Source: Candidatus Zixiibacteriota bacterium (GTDB lineage Bacteria > Zixibacteria > MSB-5A5 > UBA10806 > 4484-95). From it: a stretch of 51,517 nucleotides of DNA. Below, one piece after another: positions 18,812-28,540 of the stretch. The position numbers and the translations under genes are program-made. Under the pieces are notes generated by a model. The model was not told where the DNA came from and searched no databases. It was given only the letters and a program-made list of their open reading frames with translations. The stretch's first letter is position 1, and every line of letters starts with the position of its first letter. The stretch lies in NCBI GenBank assembly GCA_024231855.1, contig JAAEQD010000128.1, forward strand, positions 1 through 51,517, given 5' to 3'.

Positions 18812-21800
18812 ATGATTACGCTTCAAAGTAAAAAAATACGCGCATCCCTTCCTGAAAAACCGGGAAGGAAAAGAGAATTAGCTAATATTAGCCTGCTAAT
18901 CGGCCTGATAATTACTTGCCTGTTTTCGAGTGCAATAGCTGACCCTGATATTTCAGTTGAGCCCTCGACTATCTATCTTCCTCCCTCAGATAATTCATGT
19001 TCTTTTGTGATCAGCAATTCCGGTGATGCGACAGCCTGGACTTTAACTGAAAATACAAATTGGATAACAGGGGTTGACCCGGACTCAGGAAATTTGGCCC
19101 AAAACGATTCAATTACAATTACGGTTACCATAAATCGTACAGGCATCGATGCAAGAGAATATCAGGGAATAATAACCTTAACTTACGGAAGTAATACTAA
19201 GGAGATTAAAATAAAGTTGAGTGTTGCCGGGGCCGTGCAGCAATGGCCTTTTAACCCGAGAAATCAGGCGCATTGCTTTGACCACTGTATGGGCGGTTAT
19301 CAAGGAAATTCTGGTTTTCATGTAGCAATTGATTTGCCTAAAGCAGGAAATACAGATGTCTTTTCAGTAATTCAAGGAGTCTTAAGAAAAAAAACTGGCT
19401 CGGGGATAAATGGCGTTGTATGGGTTTCACCAACAGCCGGAGCTTCAATCGCATGGTCGCATGGTCACTTGGATCACATACCTGCCGGCTTTAAAGATGT
19501 CGAGAACGACGGCCAGGCCAATGCCACTAATATTGCGCTTAACACCGTAATAGGTAAGGTCTTTGTTTGGAAAGGAAGGGGAGGAGTAACTGACCATTTG
19601 CATCTGGAAAAAATTGCCCCTAAACAATGGTACGACGCTATCAATAATCCCCTTCATGAACTCTCACCTTCTCCGGGCATGGCAGCTAAAATTAGTCCTG
19701 TGCTTTTTAAAAAGGACAATGATGATTATAGAAATAGGAAAACTACACATGATTTTGATAGATTAATTGATAGAGCCCGAGTCATTCATGATGATGTGGA
19801 TTTGGTTTCGCACGCAACTACGGAAGTTACTCAATGCGCGACAAGAAAAAACTATGCTGAAACAAATGCAAACAGCTATAAAGCAACCGGCTTGAAAGAT
19901 GCTGCGGGCCATAATATAAGCGAACGCTATCTCATGGATTGGACCGTTGTGGGGCCTCGAGACCGAGCAAAAGCTGAATTAACTTATGACTTAAAACATC
20001 GAACCGATGCTAAATATTATTATTTCAATTACTTCTTACTAACCAATTGCGGCAAAAAACTCGATACAGAAATTCGAACGGCGAATAATGCTATAATCAA
20101 TGTTATGAAGAATGCCTGGCAGACAAAAGTTCATAAAGACGCCGTTGATGATAATGAGATGGTTGGGCCGACCGGTACTGATGATGACGAGGCAACAAAA
20201 AACGGAGACGCGAAGTATCCGGACGGACTCTACACAGTTACTACTAAAGCGAAGGTATTTCCCACTCCGGGTGGAGGTTTTTTAAGGGAGGATGAACGCG
20301 AGTCTGAAACCGAACAGTTCGATACGGCTTATGTCAATAACTTCTCTCAAACAATCATTCCTGAATTCCCTTATTACGTCGGTGGAGAGGTTGTCAAGGC
20401 TTCCGGCGGAAATTATATTCCTGGCAAGAACTATATCATATATTTAACAGAGCCACAGGAATGGCCGGATCACAAAGACATTGCCCCACCGCCAGAAGTA
20501 GTTACTACTACATCGGTAACAGCTAATGACGACGGTGATATACCTATGACAGAGATATGGGAGTCCTACCAGCCAAACGGTATAGGCTATGATATCGTCG
20601 TCGATTATGATAAGGATTCGTTATATCATCTTCCCCGCGAAGGAGAAACCATCGATGCGTTAAATCATATTTATGAGCCAGCTCCTGTTGGAAATATTTG
20701 CTCTGATGATATACTACCAATACCCTTACCATGCGTCACTTTTGGAAACAGTTGCGTTTACACTGATGATTATGCCTATGACGGCCCCGATGTTGTTTAT
20801 CAAACAACGCTGGATACATGTCAACTTCTAACAATCTCCCTCTGCAACACCGGGCCATACTTCGATACTCATTTATTAGTTTATCCGGAAGATGATTGCG
20901 GCGGAACACCAATAGCTGAAGATGATGATGGCTGTTCGGAACCCGAATCCGGAGTTTCGCTAATCGAGGATTTACGTCTGGAAGCAGGGACTTATTACGT
21001 TATAGTTGATGCCCATAACGGTGAATGCGGCAATTATTTCCTGGAAATCGATGCCGAACCATGCCCGCCGCGACCGGACAACGATGCATGTGCTGACGCG
21101 ATCGATATCACCGCTTATCCCGACTCTGTTTGCGGTACGACTATCGGCGCTGACTCGGATTGCCCCGGAGTACTGGATAATAATGCGGTATGGTACACGT
21201 TCGATCTCCCATTCGATCACAACGAAGTGATTATCGATTATTGTAGCGGCGAGACAGATATCGATAGCGCCGATACTTTCAGTGAAGTTTTGTATTCAGG
21301 ATGCCCCGCTGATTCATCCGAATGCGGGTCATATATCAATGCCTATATGGTTGAGTTTGTTGACTGTGACGATAGCACGGTTAGTCCCCGATTAACATGG
21401 CTTAATCTGCCGGGGCCGGCCACCTATTTCCTACCCGTGTACTTTGATTCAGGCATAGATTTCTGTTTTGATATGAATGTTAACGAGCATTTTCCGGTTG
21501 TAATAGACTGTGAAGAGTATTCTATCACATATGACGAGTATGAATTATGCGGCGATAGCATAAATAACGGCTGCAACATAGGTTCGGGAATTGAAAACTT
21601 CGAGATGATCGGGTATGAGGACACTATATGCGGTTCGAGTTGGTCCGATAGCTTAAGTTGCGACAGCGATTGGTACTTGGTATCGATAGCAGAACCCGGT
21701 TACATTTCCATGTCTACTATCGCTGAGTTTCCGGTTTATATCAGTTTCATGGAATCAGGAGATTGCGATCCGCCGACATATACAATTCTAGATTATACGA

Positions 21801-23602
21801 CATCAACGGCCGGAGAATCCGCGCAAATTTCTGCCTGGATTGAACCGGGTGCATTTTGGTTTCAGGTCAAACCCTCCGAGCTATGTAATATGCCCTGCGA
21901 TGGAAGCGGTGTTTACGGGAACAACTACGTTACAACTATCAGTATTGAACGTGGTATGCCGGAGATCTCCATAGACCCAACATCTATTTACGCAACTGCG
22001 GAGTGCAGTTACACAGAAATTCTTACAATCGACAATATCGGCTCGCTGACCAGCAGGTTAACATTCCGGGTTTTTGCTTCAACTGATCCTTATGGCCAGA
22101 TCTGTACTAAAGCTGCTAAACCTCATGATAAATTTGGAGATGATTTCTCAATTTCATTTTCATCCGCCAAAGATTATGATAAACTAGGTTTTTTCGGGAA
22201 GCCCAACGTTCCCCGGCTGATACTGCAGGGCGGCGATCGTATCGATGATGCCCAGGATATCGGTGATCCCGCTCTACCCTACATTGATAGTGGGGCTACT
22301 AATGGTTATACCGATGATTATGACGTGCCCTGTCCTTACGAATCGGGCTCACCGGAAGTGGTATATAAATGGACGCCCTCGATGTATACACATGTCGATA
22401 TCGACCTTGGAGGTTCCGGTTACGATACCAAATTGTATGTTTACGACGCGGATACCAATGTGGTTGATTGCGACGATGACTACAACCCGGATTGGACTTC
22501 CGCTATAGTCCAGATGCCGGTTGCCGCGGGCGAAGTTTATTACATTGTAATAGACGGTTTCGATGGTGATTATGGTGATTATGCCATGGAAATACGAGAG
22601 AATACAACGTGCGAAATTAGCTATCCGCAATGGACAGACTCCGAATCTGAGGATTGTGGTGAAAATGTTAACAATGGATGCAGCTCAATGCCGCCATCAA
22701 TGGAATTCGAAACGATTGAATGCTGGGCGGAGATCGCCGGGACTATCTGGTCCGATTCCACGGACAGGGATACGGATTGGTACTTGCTGGAGCTTGAGGA
22801 ACCCTCGATAATTGCCTGGTCAATAATCGCGGAATTTCCAAGCGCAATCGCCGTGTTTGATGGAAATCAAAATTGTCACGGCGATACCATAGATTACGCG
22901 ATGGCGGATCCATGCTCTACTGCTTCCATTACAGTGAATTTGGCGGCGGGAAACTGGTATTTATGGGCCGGTCCAAGTGGATGGTATGATATCCAATGTG
23001 AAGGTGGTGGTGATTACCCTAATAACTATATCGCTTCTCTTTCTTGCGGTGAGCCCTGGCTATCGGTTGATTTGTATGGGGGCACAGTCGGTGAAGGTGA
23101 ACCCCAGGTTGATGTCACAGTTAGTATAAACGCGGCTGACCTCGATACAGGAACTTATACCGGCAATATTGAATTCTACTCCAATGACATGCTATATCCT
23201 GTCGTGTCTATTCCAGTCACCCTTGAACACCCGAACGAATGTATCCCGGGCTATGAATACATCCCCGGTGACTGTAACATGTCCAACGGTTTATGGCCCG
23301 TTACGGTTGTTGGCGGTGACGTGACCTATCTGGTCAACTACTTCATTCAAATGAATGACGGTTGTAAGATAGACGGATTCTTCATGTCTGCCGATGTTAA
23401 TGGTGACTGCCTGGTTATCGGTAGTGACGTAACCCGTATGGTCAATTACTTCCGTATGACGGGAGACATTGAATACTGCGCGGATTATGAACCATTATGG
23501 CCGACTCCTGAAGATTGTCCTGTAGATCCGCCTGATGGCTGGCCGAATTGCGATCCTCCGCCACCTGCTTCCACTACTGTTCCTGTTGACTTGACCAAGT
23601 AA
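18812..23602 (+). CDS. Large secreted multidomain protein: BACON, M23-like, PPC-like repeats, dockerin, GWPNC tail
   Basis: The 1596-residue protein has a long basic N-terminus before the signal segment SLLIGLIITCLFSSAIA. A BACON-like Ig domain (about 44-142) precedes a region resembling M23 peptidases, with HVAID near residue 170, HGHLD near 216 and HLHLE near 261, i.e. the HxxxD and HxH zinc ligands. The middle holds repeated PPC-like beta domains with DTHLLVYPEDDCGG and YDTKLYVYDADT, and two copies of a Cys-rich module containing TDWYLLELEEP or SDWYLVSIAEP. The C-terminus has two dockerin EF-hand segments (DVTYLVNYF, then DVNGDCLVIGSDVT, about 1487-1555) and a tail with DPPDGWPNCD. A role as an extracellular or wall-associated protein held by a cohesin partner is inferred. 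AGGGGAAAAAG before the ATG serves as ribosome site. Confidence 0.82.
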   Translation: MITLQSKKIRASLPEKPGRKRELANISLLIGLIITCLFSSAIADPDISVEPSTIYLPPSDNSCSFVISNSGDATAWTLTENTNWITGVDPDSGNLAQNDSITITVTINRTGIDAREYQGIITLTYGSNTKEIKIKLSVAGAVQQWPFNPRNQAHCFDHCMGGYQGNSGFHVAIDLPKAGNTDVFSVIQGVLRKKTGSGINGVVWVSPTAGASIAWSHGHLDHIPAGFKDVENDGQANATNIALNTVIGKVFVWKGRGGVTDHLHLEKIAPKQWYDAINNPLHELSPSPGMAAKISPVLFKKDNDDYRNRKTTHDFDRLIDRARVIHDDVDLVSHATTEVTQCATRKNYAETNANSYKATGLKDAAGHNISERYLMDWTVVGPRDRAKAELTYDLKHRTDAKYYYFNYFLLTNCGKKLDTEIRTANNAIINVMKNAWQTKVHKDAVDDNEMVGPTGTDDDEATKNGDAKYPDGLYTVTTKAKVFPTPGGGFLREDERESETEQFDTAYVNNFSQTIIPEFPYYVGGEVVKASGGNYIPGKNYIIYLTEPQEWPDHKDIAPPPEVVTTTSVTANDDGDIPMTEIWESYQPNGIGYDIVVDYDKDSLYHLPREGETIDALNHIYEPAPVGNICSDDILPIPLPCVTFGNSCVYTDDYAYDGPDVVYQTTLDTCQLLTISLCNTGPYFDTHLLVYPEDDCGGTPIAEDDDGCSEPESGVSLIEDLRLEAGTYYVIVDAHNGECGNYFLEIDAEPCPPRPDNDACADAIDITAYPDSVCGTTIGADSDCPGVLDNNAVWYTFDLPFDHNEVIIDYCSGETDIDSADTFSEVLYSGCPADSSECGSYINAYMVEFVDCDDSTVSPRLTWLNLPGPATYFLPVYFDSGIDFCFDMNVNEHFPVVIDCEEYSITYDEYELCGDSINNGCNIGSGIENFEMIGYEDTICGSSWSDSLSCDSDWYLVSIAEPGYISMSTIAEFPVYISFMESGDCDPPTYTILDYTTSTAGESAQISAWIEPGAFWFQVKPSELCNMPCDGSGVYGNNYVTTISIERGMPEISIDPTSIYATAECSYTEILTIDNIGSLTSRLTFRVFASTDPYGQICTKAAKPHDKFGDDFSISFSSAKDYDKLGFFGKPNVPRLILQGGDRIDDAQDIGDPALPYIDSGATNGYTDDYDVPCPYESGSPEVVYKWTPSMYTHVDIDLGGSGYDTKLYVYDADTNVVDCDDDYNPDWTSAIVQMPVAAGEVYYIVIDGFDGDYGDYAMEIRENTTCEISYPQWTDSESEDCGENVNNGCSSMPPSMEFETIECWAEIAGTIWSDSTDRDTDWYLLELEEPSIIAWSIIAEFPSAIAVFDGNQNCHGDTIDYAMADPCSTASITVNLAAGNWYLWAGPSGWYDIQCEGGGDYPNNYIASLSCGEPWLSVDLYGGTVGEGEPQVDVTVSINAADLDTGTYTGNIEFYSNDMLYPVVSIPVTLEHPNECIPGYEYIPGDCNMSNGLWPVTVVGGDVTYLVNYFIQMNDGCKIDGFFMSADVNGDCLVIGSDVTRMVNYFRMTGDIEYCADYEPLWPTPEDCPVDPPDGWPNCDPPPPASTTVPVDLTK

Positions 23603-23615
23603 TACGATTGAATAT

Positions 23616-23645
23616 ATGGTCGCTTGTCTTATGACAGGCGGCCAT
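23616..23645 (+). terminator. Hairpin terminator after the large dockerin gene
   Basis: A 13-bp stem with two G-U pairs (ATGGTCGCTTGTC against GACAGGCGGCCAT) and a TTAT loop starts 14 bp after the stop codon. No strong T-run follows. Confidence 0.55.
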
Positions 23646-23777
23646 ACCAAACCGATTTTACTTTGAAAACTGAATAGAAATTGTTCGATCATTTAAAGAT
23701 AGAGAAATTGAAAAAGTAACTCCTGATTTCCCTTCCTGAATATTGCCTTCTGCTAATTTCAATTCGCTAATCCTTAA

Positions 23778-23812
23778 ACGAGGACGTCAAGCGGAACGTC
23801 CCCGTTTTCTTT
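23778..23812 (+). terminator. Intrinsic terminator
   Basis: The stem ACGAGGACGT / ACGTCCCCGT (one mismatch, 8-base loop) is followed by TTTTCTTTT. It lies between two converging genes and is a second stop for the plus-strand transcript. The rest of 23646-24067 has nothing recognisable. Confidence 0.6.
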
Positions 23813-24067
23813 TGGTCAACATAACTGATTCGTAATCGTTTGAACCGACGTTTTCCAGGAGAATGTTAATCTCAAGTCAATTGTATAGATTGCTGCGATT
23901 AACAATGATCCAAGTTTCATTGTATCGCCCCCTTACCCCCTCACCCCCAATCTATTCTCCATCACCGCGGGGAATCAAGCTGAATGTCGGACACAAGAGA
24001 TCAGGACTATCCAAATAGAAAAGGCGGCCGCATCGACGACCACCTCCCCCTCAATTCAATTCCCGAT

Positions 24068-25543
24068 TTATTTGCCGGCTCCGGACGGAATGGTCCTGCC
24101 GGCTGCTGCAGTTTCACAATTCGGCCAGCCCGCTGGAGGGATTTCCGGGAACAAACCCGGCAATGACCAGACCGGAGTATAGTATGGGCAATTTTGAAGA
24201 TCGGTCGAATCCCTGAAATAATTTACGAGTTTAGTAACATCACTCCCGATAACTTGACAGTCTCCATTAACATCAGCCGCACAAAAGAGATTGCCAAGAA
24301 TACATGGAAGATTTTCAGGCAAGCCCCTGAAATAATTCACCAAATACGTCACGTCAGAACCTATTACCTGTGGCGGCCATTGACCATTGTACATATTAAC
24401 ATCACCAAGTACATAGGCATATTCCCATGGTAATTTGGCGATTGCCCCTACAGATAATCCAATGCCTTCAAGGTTTAATCCCTCACCGACCTGAACCGTA
24501 ATTATTTCGCATTCGGCGTTTATATACTCCTCGGGAATTCCCTGTAAAGCGATCCAGCCTTCTCCTTCATCATCAAGATCGCCATCATTATTTATATCAA
24601 CTGAGTAATCAAAAGCCAGAGTGTATAATACTGGTATTTCGCCGTAATGAACATCAACCGGTTCTGGTTGTGTCGAACCTCCTGAAAATAGATAGATCGC
24701 CGGATTGTTAGTTGGACAAGCTAACATCATGTCATAAAAATCGGAGCCAACTCCTATACAATCGGAAAACCAATTATCTCCGTCATTTCCCGGGTCGTCA
24801 TCGAAAGGCATCCTTGAACCGTGATCGGTAACATACATAATAAATTGCACATTAGAACTCATATTATTACCTATGAAGTTCAAGGCTTGTATTAGCCCAA
24901 TTCTGGTTCCTTCATAATTCCAATTATCAGCCGGCCCTTCTCCCCCTACTGTTATAACGGTGCTATAAATATCGTCTGAAAAATTCGCAATAATCGTATC
25001 TCTGTAGGCTGAATCGGAATACACATCGCTTTTGCCATCAGGCCTGCCGGCGTAAATCAAAATAAATCTTTCTTGAATCGGCCCGGAGGGATTTGTTGGC
25101 TCAAGGGAAAATACAGGCCCAATTCTTACTGGCGTTTCGCTAGGATCCTTTCCTGCGATTCCAGCAGCATGGACGCTATCTGAATTCCAACCAGGGGCAG
25201 CTCTTAAAGCCCGGGCAGCATCATCATCATAACCTCCATATTCAGCGGTTTGGCCTGGTGAAGTTGCCGATAAAACTGTTGTGTTTGCTCGAGTAGAAAA
25301 ATTATCCATCACGTCCCCACCAAAACACTCAGTTAAAATAAGGAGAGTACTGTGACAATCATTGGTAGGGATATAGGTGTCAATCATCAGCCGCAGTGTA
25401 ACATCAAGAACGCCGGGATCCCAATCATATAAATTTCTCTTTTTTGTGCATAACGTTCCAAAAATGATAATATCAGCAAATGAATACCCTACTAATATTA
25501 TACATAAGATTATCGGAATCCATTTTTTTGATTTGAAGATCAT
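24068..25543 (-). CDS. Secreted dockerin protein with caspase/legumain-like motifs
   Basis: The 491-residue protein starts with a signal peptide (KKWIPIILCIILVGYSFA). Two motifs recall clan CD cysteine peptidases: ILTECFGG with Cys73, and YVTDHGS with His241. In ordinary caspase or legumain folds the His motif precedes the Cys motif, so here the order is reversed; a permuted fold or a coincidence are both possible. Residues about 370-440 form a dockerin with GDVNMYNG, VIGSDVTYLVNYF and DVNGDCQVIGSDVT. The tail is IPPAGWPNCE followed by GRTIPSGAGK. AAAAGGAG precedes the ATG. It is the only intact example of this dockerin-tail type on the minus strand, and three orphan pieces of the same module lie upstream of it on the plus strand. 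Confidence 0.75.
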   Translation of the reverse strand: MIFKSKKWIPIILCIILVGYSFADIIIFGTLCTKKRNLYDWDPGVLDVTLRLMIDTYIPTNDCHSTLLILTECFGGDVMDNFSTRANTTVLSATSPGQTAEYGGYDDDAARALRAAPGWNSDSVHAAGIAGKDPSETPVRIGPVFSLEPTNPSGPIQERFILIYAGRPDGKSDVYSDSAYRDTIIANFSDDIYSTVITVGGEGPADNWNYEGTRIGLIQALNFIGNNMSSNVQFIMYVTDHGSRMPFDDDPGNDGDNWFSDCIGVGSDFYDMMLACPTNNPAIYLFSGGSTQPEPVDVHYGEIPVLYTLAFDYSVDINNDGDLDDEGEGWIALQGIPEEYINAECEIITVQVGEGLNLEGIGLSVGAIAKLPWEYAYVLGDVNMYNGQWPPQVIGSDVTYLVNYFRGLPENLPCILGNLFCAADVNGDCQVIGSDVTKLVNYFRDSTDLQNCPYYTPVWSLPGLFPEIPPAGWPNCETAAAGRTIPSGAGK

Positions 25544-25879
25544 TTACAGCTCCTTTTGCTTAATTATCCCTATAACTACATTATTATTATGAGGTCACTA
25601 AGAACTTTAACTCATAGATTGCCTATTAATTTCATCCTCGTAACATTTAGTAAATCATAGAAAGAAATTAAAATTACATTTTAAACTGCTAATATTGCGT
25701 CGTAACAATGCTAAGGGGATTAAACAACAATCCCTGTTGTTATCAGTGGTGAAGATAATCATCTCAACAACTGGAAGTCAAGCCCAATCTACCTTGACAA
25801 GGGAGGGATAGGTGGTACTTGGGGCTCGCCGGGATCTTTCACGATCGCTCTCCCGGGCCAGCATCTGGCCTGTATCCGG

Positions 25880-26014
25880 ATGCTGATGACTCGCTCCGAT
25901 CGGCAGCGGTGTGGCCGGGCTGGTAGTTGCTTCCGAAGTTCGGCCGAGACCACCTGGCCGGCGCCGGATGATCTGCCTGGGGAGGTGTCGGCGGGCTGGC
26001 CGAATTGTGAGTAA
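25880..26014 (+). pseudogene. Orphan 3' end of a dockerin gene (remnant 1)
   Basis: The first frame reads APIGSGVAGLVV, aligning with the dockerin helix VIGSDVTxLVN. After a frameshift the second frame reads TWPAPDDLPGEVSAGWPNCE and then TAA, the same tail that ends the two intact dockerin genes. No upstream coding sequence for a whole protein survives. A strong terminator lies 43 bp after the stop, so the 3' end and its terminator have been kept together. Confidence 0.7.
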
Positions 26015-26056
26015 CTAATTGACGATAACAATCACCTTACGCTAATGAAATGGGGC

Positions 26057-26085
26057 AAGGGCGATCCGCGGGGATCGCCCTTTTT
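26057..26085 (+). terminator. Strong intrinsic terminator
   Basis: A perfect 11-bp stem, AAGGGCGATCC (26057-26067) and GGATCGCCCTT (26072-26082), with a GCGG loop is followed by T-rich sequence. It follows the dead dockerin remnant on the plus strand. Confidence 0.85.
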
Positions 26086-26218
26086 CTATTCGGCCTCTCC
26101 CCTTATTCCCATGTATACATCACCCACAATTAATCATATTTGATATTTAGCTTGGTTTCGGGAGGTGGAGTATAAATCCTATCCCTAAACTGTCCTCTAT
26201 GGTTGATCTATAGAAATA

Positions 26219-26530
26219 TCAATGGGTCAGGAAAACGGCCACTAAAGATATGCTTGCAAGAATGGCGGCTATAACAACATATGGGCTAAGTTTATATTTT
26301 ACAATTAACTGGCCAATGATTCTAAAAATAACAACCAAACTGTGAATAGTAAATAAAATTGCGCTGATTCCTACAATTAATATGCCACCAGGTAATATAC
26401 GTAATAAAGCAAAACACCAAAATACATTTATATGAATAGTCTCAATCAAAATATCACTATCATAAACGAGCGTTCCATGTAAAAGCAAAGTTATAGCGCC
26501 CCAACAGCCTAAGAAAAAAACTAACCACCA
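26219..26530 (-). pseudogene. Downstream half of a membrane protein, separated by an in-frame TGA
   Basis: This frame continues directly from the previous minus-strand ORF past a single TGA at 26531-26533: WWLVFFLGCWGAITLLLHG, then about 90 residues with three more hydrophobic segments (LPGGILIVGISAILF, VVIFRIIGQLIV, YVVIAAILASISLVAVF). It has no ATG of its own, only a TTG about 50 bases in with no ribosome site. Either a nonsense mutation split one roughly 255-residue membrane protein, or a second protein starts from the TTG. No family is recognised. Confidence 0.5.
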
Positions 26531-26986
26531 TCAAATTAATTTGCCAGTTACCTTAATAAACATCCATAAAAACCTTAGATTGGCAAGTTTCGATGAGTTG
26601 TCCTTAGAATCTCCACTCATGAGATACTCAACGGATTCGTTACTGCTTTTTATAGCTTCGTTGGTCGAGAATATCCAATAAAACAATGCTACAATTTTAG
26701 CACTTATAGGTAACTGTATTATTTTAACAAACCATTGGTGGAAGCTAAAATCGTAAATTAGAATTAGAATTGAAGCGGTAAATGCCAATATTATGCCAAC
26801 GATGCTTATGAAAAAACCACTTGCTACTAATTTAAGGAATCTCCATGGTTGTATTTCATTTAGAACGTGATTGATTTTGTCTAATTTTCTATCAATGGAA
26901 ATACGATGATTTAGAACCAATTGGCCCAGCCAACCTAAGCTTGTTAAAATTGTTAAAAGAAGGCATAATACTTGCAGGAATTCCAT
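26531..26986 (-). CDS. Membrane protein of unknown function, probably truncated
   Basis: The 151 residues hold an N-terminal hydrophobic segment (FLQVLCLLLTILTSLGWLG), a short charged linker (ISIDRKLDKINHVL), a second strong segment (GFFISIVGIILAFTASILILIYDF) and a third near IVALFYWIF. It stops at a TGA, beyond which the same frame continues with more membrane helices. AT-rich and flanked by dockerin gene debris; the function is unknown. Confidence 0.55.
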   Translation of the reverse strand: MEFLQVLCLLLTILTSLGWLGQLVLNHRISIDRKLDKINHVLNEIQPWRFLKLVASGFFISIVGIILAFTASILILIYDFSFHQWFVKIIQLPISAKIVALFYWIFSTNEAIKSSNESVEYLMSGDSKDNSSKLANLRFLWMFIKVTGKLI

Positions 26987-27149
26987 ATATAATCCTATTC
27001 CTACTTTTATTGAAGTTACTTGAACACTACTAATACAAACAAAATTATTATATTGAAAATAAAGGAAACTATTTAAATTTTCAAGTTAAATATTCCCCTC
27101 TCGCATAAATCACCTACGACCGCTCTTTGCCTTTTGGCTTAATTGCCGG

Positions 27150-27348
27150 AGGCAATGACCGCGCTCCGATCGGCAGCGGTGTGTCCGGGCTGTGAGCTGC
27201 TTCCGGGGCTGGTCGAGTGCTTATTGCGCCGGCTATGGGCCCCTGGCCGACGTCGGAGGATCTACCCGGGGAGGCGCCGGCGGTCTGGCCGAATTGCGAA
27301 ACTGTTATAATTACTAAGGTTATCCTTCCTGGAGTATCTAACAAGTAG
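27150..27348 (+). pseudogene. Orphan 3' end of a dockerin gene (remnant 2)
   Basis: The first part reads APIGSGVSGL then a stop, matching the dockerin helix and very similar in DNA to the remnant near 25.9 kb. Another frame then gives AYCAGYGPL (compare EYCADYEPL in the intact gene), and after a two-base deletion WPTSEDLPGEAPAVWPNCE and a tail ending in GVSNK before TAG. It is a frameshifted relic with no surviving N-terminal part. Confidence 0.7.
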
Positions 27349-27555
27349 GTTTATAATAAATGAAAAAGTGAAATTAAAAGACGGTTGCAAGACTGCCTAT
27401 TTTAAGATCACTATTTATCAGTACAGCTGTCATGCATATATCAGCTATGTCCACTCATTTCCATCCACATTATTTAATACTAGTTGATATTTATATTTTA
27501 ATAATATAAATTGCTTTGAAAAGGCGTTGCACAATGTAAAATCTGGATTGTATTA

Positions 27556-28401
27556 ATGGCGAAAAAAATAATAGCATATACCGATTTCTGCGATTATACC
27601 GTAGTAGAAAATCCGACAGGTATTTTTCCACCGAATGGGGAAAAATATTTCGGGGAATTAATAAAATGCCCTTATTGTTCAAGTCCAATCTCTTTCGATA
27701 AAATAAAAGATCATATGACGAAACAAGGATATGATTCTAAGATTGTTAATGATAAGATTCCCTCATTTAGCGGAAACTGGTGTCAATATTCTTTGGAATT
27801 GTGTTTATGTACTAATTCCAATTGCGGTTGGTGGGCTCTGGAGCAAATCGTAGAGCAGCTTGAATATCACAGGACTGAAGTTGAAATAAAATGGGGCCAG
27901 ATAAAAACATTTGATATTTCTTCACGCGAAATCCCTATTCGTTTGATTCGAGATGAGATTAAAAAAAGGCCTAATATGGTATATTCAACTCATCATGATT
28001 CATTCGAGAGATTAATGGCAGACTGCTTAAGAGATAAGTTCCCGGGCAGCTTCGTAAAGCATGTTGGTAAAAGCGGTGATCGCGGTATAGACATTTATTG
28101 CGTTATCGATGATGAAGAATGCTTGGTACAAGTTAAAAGACACAAAAATGGATCAATATCTGAAGGGCCAAAAGCTATTAGAGAATTGAATGGGGTATTA
28201 TTAAGAGAAGGTATTTACAAAGGTATTTTTATTTCAACGGCTAAAAGATTTACTGAAGCTGCATTTGGCGAATTAAAAATCAAAATGGAAACCCAAAAGC
28301 CTGTGATTGTTGAACTGATTGCTTTTGATGGCATTATTGATTTAGTGAGTAGAAACTTTGAAAAATATGAACCATGGAAAAATTATATTGTAAAAGTCTA
28401 A
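27556..28401 (+). CDS. Mrr-like restriction endonuclease-fold protein with zinc ribbon
   Basis: The 281-residue protein has an N-terminal metal-binding region with CPYC (38-41) and CLCTNSNC (83-90). Its C-terminal nuclease domain carries E151 in FERLMADC, the core GKSGDRGIDI with Asp179, and VQVK with Gln192 and Lys194. This is the D-QxK variant of the PD-(D/E)xK active site used by Mrr-type enzymes, which cleave modified or foreign DNA. No methyltransferase or other restriction subunit is adjacent, so a stand-alone modification-dependent nuclease or a regulator of the island are both possible. The gene is AT-rich and lies between two dockerin remnants. No good ribosome site precedes the ATG. 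Confidence 0.8.
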   Translation: MAKKIIAYTDFCDYTVVENPTGIFPPNGEKYFGELIKCPYCSSPISFDKIKDHMTKQGYDSKIVNDKIPSFSGNWCQYSLELCLCTNSNCGWWALEQIVEQLEYHRTEVEIKWGQIKTFDISSREIPIRLIRDEIKKRPNMVYSTHHDSFERLMADCLRDKFPGSFVKHVGKSGDRGIDIYCVIDDEECLVQVKRHKNGSISEGPKAIRELNGVLLREGIYKGIFISTAKRFTEAAFGELKIKMETQKPVIVELIAFDGIIDLVSRNFEKYEPWKNYIVKV

Positions 28402-28540
28402 AAAGTTACTGTTTTACCATTTCCTTCTCGACAGATGGTTATCGTTAGTAGATGTTAATCAATCGTTGAACAAGGACGATTAATCGCTGAATACTATATA
28501 TTGATGTGACTTAACTAGCAAACTATTAAAAAGTCTAACT

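Noticed and set aside
26531..26533. TGA read as selenocysteine or recoded tryptophan
   Set aside because: Many ordinary genes here end in TGA and no SECIS-like context is evident; a second interrupted gene uses TAA, so mutation is simpler.
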